Below, piece after piece: positions 5,825 to 7,851 of a stretch of 7,851 nucleotides of DNA; within the stretch, counting starts at the first letter, position 1, and every line of letters begins with the position of its first letter. Made by a program: the position numbers and the translations under genes. Under the pieces are notes generated by a model. That model was not told the DNA's origin and did no database searches. It saw only the letters and a program-made list of their open reading frames with translations. The DNA is from an uncultured Candidatus Nitrosopelagicus sp. (GTDB lineage: Archaea > Thermoproteota > Nitrososphaeria > Nitrososphaerales > Nitrosopumilaceae), in NCBI GenBank assembly GCA_937896695.1, contig CALBOT010000038.1:1-7851 (forward strand), read 5' to 3'.

Positions 5825-5835
5825 CTTTTTAAAGC
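5825..5835. promoter_or_regulatory. Shared TATA-like element between pheS and trpS
   Basis: CTTTTTAAAGC is the only strong TATA-like element in the 51-base gap between the pheS GTG (5804) and the trpS ATG (5856). Its core centre (5829.5) is 25.5 bases from one start and 26.5 from the other, so one near-palindromic box is correctly placed for leaderless transcription in both directions. Direction would be set by flanking BRE sequences. Inference from spacing. Confidence 0.55.
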
Positions 5836-5855
5836 TTAACCTAAGTCAAACTTGA

Positions 5856-6968
5856 ATGTCATCAAATGAGTTTATTGTAACACCATGGAACGTTGAAGGG
5901 GACATAGATTATGATAAATTAACTAAACAGTTTGGTACTCAAAAGATTTCATCTGAAATTCTATCAAAAATAAAGAAAATCACAGGAGAGGATCATTTCA
6001 TGTTGAGAAGAGGAATTTTCTTTTCACATAGAGATCTAAATCTAATTTTGAATAATTTTGAAAAAAACAAAAAATTTTTCTTGTATACCGGAAGAGGTCC
6101 TTCAGGTAATACGCATATAGGTCATTTAGTTCCATGGGTTTTTGCAAGATGGTTGCAAGAAAAATTTGATGTGAATCTCTATTTTCAATTAACAGATGAT
6201 GAAAAATTTTACACAAAAGCTGACTTGACATTAGAAGATACGAATAACTTTGCATTAGAAAATGCACTAGACTTTATTGCACTTGGATTTAATCCAGAAA
6301 AAACAAAAATCATTATCAATACTCGAAATATTAAAAAACTCTATCCAATTGCAGCTCAAGTTGCAAAAAAAATTAACTTTTCAAATACGAAAGCTGTGTT
6401 TGGTTTTACAAATGACACCAACGTGGGCATGATTTTCTATACATCTTTACAATCAGCCCCATGTTTCATAGAAGATTTACCAGTATTGATTCCACTTGGA
6501 GTAGATCAAGATCCTCATTTCAGAATTACTCGAGACGTTGCACCAAAAATAAACAAACCAAAACCTGCACTGATACACAATATTATGATTCCATCGTTGA
6601 CAGGACCTGGAGGCAAGATGTCCGCTTCTGATGAAAAATCAACCATCTATACAACAGATTCACCAGAAGTAGTAAAAAAGAAGATTAACAAATATGGATT
6701 TTCAGGTGGCCAAGTGGATATTGAAAAACATAGAGAACTCGGGGGAAATCCAGATATCGATGTATCTTTTCAATATTTGAGAATATTTTTTGAACCAGAT
6801 GATGAAAAATTAAAGAAAATTTATGAAGATTATAAATCAGGTAAAATGTTAACAGGAGAATTAAAGGCAATTTTAATTGAAAAAATTAATGCATTTCTAA
6901 AAATACATCAACAAAAACGAGAAGAGGCAAAAAAGAATTTATCAAAATTCTTACTATCAAATGAATAG
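5856..6968 (+). CDS. trpS: Tryptophan--tRNA ligase, archaeal/eukaryotic type
   Basis: The 370-residue class I synthetase attaches tryptophan to tRNA-Trp in the cytoplasm. An N-terminal extension starts with NEFIVTPWNVEGDIDYDKL (about 4-22), a hallmark of the archaeal/eukaryotic type: (V/I)-(T/D)-P-W-x-V. The HIGH signature is in YTGRGPSGNTHIGHLVPW (77-94, HIGH at 87-90). FQLTDDEKF (110-118) and GVDQDPHFRITRDVAP (215-230) are conserved active-site segments. The KMSKS loop reads GGKMSASDEKSTIY (252-265, KMSAS). The C-terminal helical domain carries the KYGFSGG segment (279-285) and ends in a lysine-rich helix. Length is at the short end for archaea but nothing is missing. The ATG at 5856 lacks a Shine-Dalgarno sequence; the TATA-like element shared with pheS predicts a leaderless mRNA. 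The last 8 bases overlap the next gene. Confidence 0.97.
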   Translation: MSSNEFIVTPWNVEGDIDYDKLTKQFGTQKISSEILSKIKKITGEDHFMLRRGIFFSHRDLNLILNNFEKNKKFFLYTGRGPSGNTHIGHLVPWVFARWLQEKFDVNLYFQLTDDEKFYTKADLTLEDTNNFALENALDFIALGFNPEKTKIIINTRNIKKLYPIAAQVAKKINFSNTKAVFGFTNDTNVGMIFYTSLQSAPCFIEDLPVLIPLGVDQDPHFRITRDVAPKINKPKPALIHNIMIPSLTGPGGKMSASDEKSTIYTTDSPEVVKKKINKYGFSGGQVDIEKHRELGGNPDIDVSFQYLRIFFEPDDEKLKKIYEDYKSGKMLTGELKAILIEKINAFLKIHQQKREEAKKNLSKFLLSNE

Positions 6969-7254
6969 AATTCAAATTGTTACAGAGGACAAGTATGAAG
7001 CTCAAAAGCTAGCCAGCTTAATTTTTGTAAAAGAAGGTAACGAGACATTCATTACGGAAATAATTGATGTTTTTGACACAGAAATTGTGATTTCTATAAA
7101 AGATAAATCAGTACATAGTGTGGTGTTAAAAGATAAAGATCAAGTTGAAAAATTTACAGATTTTATGCAATCAATTATTGAAAAAAAATCAAAAATAATC
7201 GGTACCTTAACCAATGAAGAATTAGTTGAAATTGCCAAAGAAAATCTAAACTAG
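6961..7254 (+). CDS. Small protein of unknown function, overlapping the end of trpS
   Basis: A 97-residue charged, soluble-looking protein (MNRIQIVTEDKYEAQKL...) without membrane segments or metal motifs. I do not recognise the family. The pattern looks alpha/beta: strand RIQIVT, helix EAQKLASLIFVKEG, strands FITEIIDVFDTEIVISIKD and HSVVLKD, helix KFTDFMQSIIEKK, and a C-terminal LTNEELVEIAKENL helix. Its ATG at 6961 overlaps the last 8 bases of trpS (ATGAATAG), with no Shine-Dalgarno sequence, so translation is probably coupled to trpS and it forms a two-gene unit with it. The last 9 bases overlap the end of the convergent gene at 7246-7575. Coding status is supported by the coupling geometry and by native-looking codon use. 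A role linked to tRNA charging would be a guess from position only. Confidence 0.72.
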   Translation: MNRIQIVTEDKYEAQKLASLIFVKEGNETFITEIIDVFDTEIVISIKDKSVHSVVLKDKDQVEKFTDFMQSIIEKKSKIIGTLTNEELVEIAKENLN

Positions 7255-7575
7255 TGATTTATCCATTTCAAGGCCCAATATTTCCTGAACCTTCAAAAAA
7301 TATAGTTGAGTAGAATAAGGCATTTGTGCCAAATTATTTTCAACTGCAATCATGAAATATCGAACTGCTCTTTTTGAAATATCAAGATTGAATTTCATTG
7401 GTAGAATTGGATCTTGTTTTACATTGATTTTATCTTGTAGCCAAGAAGGAGCCATCTCCTTTGTATCAGAGATGATTTTTTCGTACCAAAAAGAGAGATG
7501 TTCTGGTTGTAATCCTTTTTGAAGTTCCTGGACATCATTTTGTAATTTTTGTAATAATGGGGAGATTATTGACAT
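7246..7575 (-). CDS. Small helical protein of unknown function
   Basis: A 109-residue protein from the ATG at 7575; an in-frame TTG at 7581 would add two residues. I do not recognise the family. The N-terminus has a short amphipathic, possibly coiled-coil helix with spaced leucines (LLQKLQNDVQELQKGL, about 7-22). Aromatic and helical segments follow: HLSFWYEKI (27-34), APSWLQDKI (42-50), and a hydrophobic helix RAVRYFMIAVENNLAQM (69-85), which is too polar for a confident membrane span. The end is LYFLKVQEILGLEM (91-104). Overall it is likely an all-alpha cytoplasmic protein. A TATA-like box about 25 bases before the ATG suggests a leaderless mRNA and favours 7575 as start. The 3' end overlaps the convergent gene at 6961-7254 by 9 bases. 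It lies 55 bases downstream of the adenylyltransferase gene on the same strand. Confidence 0.75.
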   Translation of the reverse strand: MSIISPLLQKLQNDVQELQKGLQPEHLSFWYEKIISDTKEMAPSWLQDKINVKQDPILPMKFNLDISKRAVRYFMIAVENNLAQMPYSTQLYFLKVQEILGLEMDKSLV

Positions 7576-7596
7576 TGCCAAATATCAGGATTTTTT

Positions 7597-7604
7597 GTTT
7601 TATC
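7597..7604 (-). promoter_or_regulatory. TATA-like box for the gene at 7246-7575
   Basis: The minus strand reads GATAAAAC, centred about 25 bases before the ATG at 7575, as for a leaderless archaeal transcript. It lies in the 55-base gap after the adenylyltransferase gene, so this gene need not depend on read-through. Confidence 0.45.
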
Positions 7605-7630
7605 GGGATTACTCAATTTATGAACAGTGA

Positions 7631-7851
7631 TTAGTCAACTAAGATGTTTCCAGAACTATCGATTTCAGAATTTCGTATTCGTGTGGATGATATTTTGTTT
7701 CCGTCTGATGCCAATTTCATCGGTATAGTAATGATTTCAACAGGAGGTAAATTTTGATCTTTACGTAAAGTATTCAAAATATCTCCTTTTTTGCTGGTTT
7801 CTTCACTAGCCACCAAAGCATCAACATTACCTTCAATTACTGCAGGACCAA
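7631..7851 (-). CDS. coaD: Phosphopantetheine adenylyltransferase, archaeal type, C-terminal part cut by the window edge
   Basis: Only the last 72 residues are in the window; the N-terminal part, with the nucleotidyltransferase H-x-G-H site, lies beyond base 7851. The frame stays open to the window edge, so the internal GTG near 7813 is not the true start. Visible family segments are ALVASEETSKKGDILN (about 11-26 of the visible part), LPPVEIITIPMKLASDGNKISSTRIRNSEID, and the closing SSGNILVD. ISSTRIR is the C-terminal signature that contacts ATP in this superfamily, and the SEET...N..R....PP.EI pattern is typical of archaeal phosphopantetheine adenylyltransferase. The enzyme joins ATP and 4'-phosphopantetheine to give dephospho-CoA, the penultimate step of CoA synthesis. 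The stop is a TAA at 7633-7631. Confidence 0.85.
   Translation of the reverse strand, partial: GPAVIEGNVDALVASEETSKKGDILNTLRKDQNLPPVEIITIPMKLASDGNKISSTRIRNSEIDSSGNILVD

Noticed and set aside
7631..7816. Complete 61-residue ORF starting at an internal GTG
   Set aside because: The frame is open to the window edge with clear phosphopantetheine adenylyltransferase residues upstream of that GTG, so it is the tail of a longer gene.

Overview
The window reads as a piece of an AT-rich archaeal chromosome, most likely an ammonia-oxidising thaumarchaeon (Nitrososphaerota, Nitrosopumilus-like). The pointers are archaeal-type PheRS (short beta subunit, alpha subunit with N-terminal helix-turn-helix extensions), an archaeal/eukaryotic-type TrpRS, an archaeal-type phosphopantetheine adenylyltransferase, a stand-alone Lrp/AsnC ligand-binding domain, and TATA-like boxes about 25-27 bases upstream of start codons, as for leaderless archaeal transcripts. 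The lineage is inferred from protein character; no search was run.

Layout, left to right. 1-473 (minus): N-terminal third of an aconitase, running off the left edge. 615-1247 (plus): a protein of unknown function with a possible degenerate PD-(D/E)XK nuclease-like fold. 1244-1810, 1831-2070 and 2117-2536 (all minus): a putative HExxH zinc-dependent protein, a one-domain Lrp/AsnC (RAM) protein and an EVE-domain protein. 2583-2752: a gene-free, comparatively GC-rich segment with several inverted repeats, the best candidate for something undescribed (structured RNA or a repeat element). 2763-5804 (minus): pheS then pheT, directly abutting. 5856-6968 (plus): trpS, diverging from pheS across one shared TATA-like element, followed by an overlapping 97-residue unknown gene (6961-7254). 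7246-7575 (minus): a 109-residue unknown protein. 7631-7851 (minus): C-terminal part of phosphopantetheine adenylyltransferase, running off the right edge.

The readable theme is housekeeping: charging of tRNA-Phe and tRNA-Trp from a divergent locus, citrate/isocitrate interconversion and CoA synthesis. Two modes of translation start coexist. Aconitase, pheS, trpS, the Lrp-like gene and the 109-residue gene have TATA-like boxes placed for leaderless mRNAs; the gene at 615 and pheT have clear Shine-Dalgarno sequences. I saw no tRNA, rRNA, CRISPR array, insertion sequence or defence cassette.
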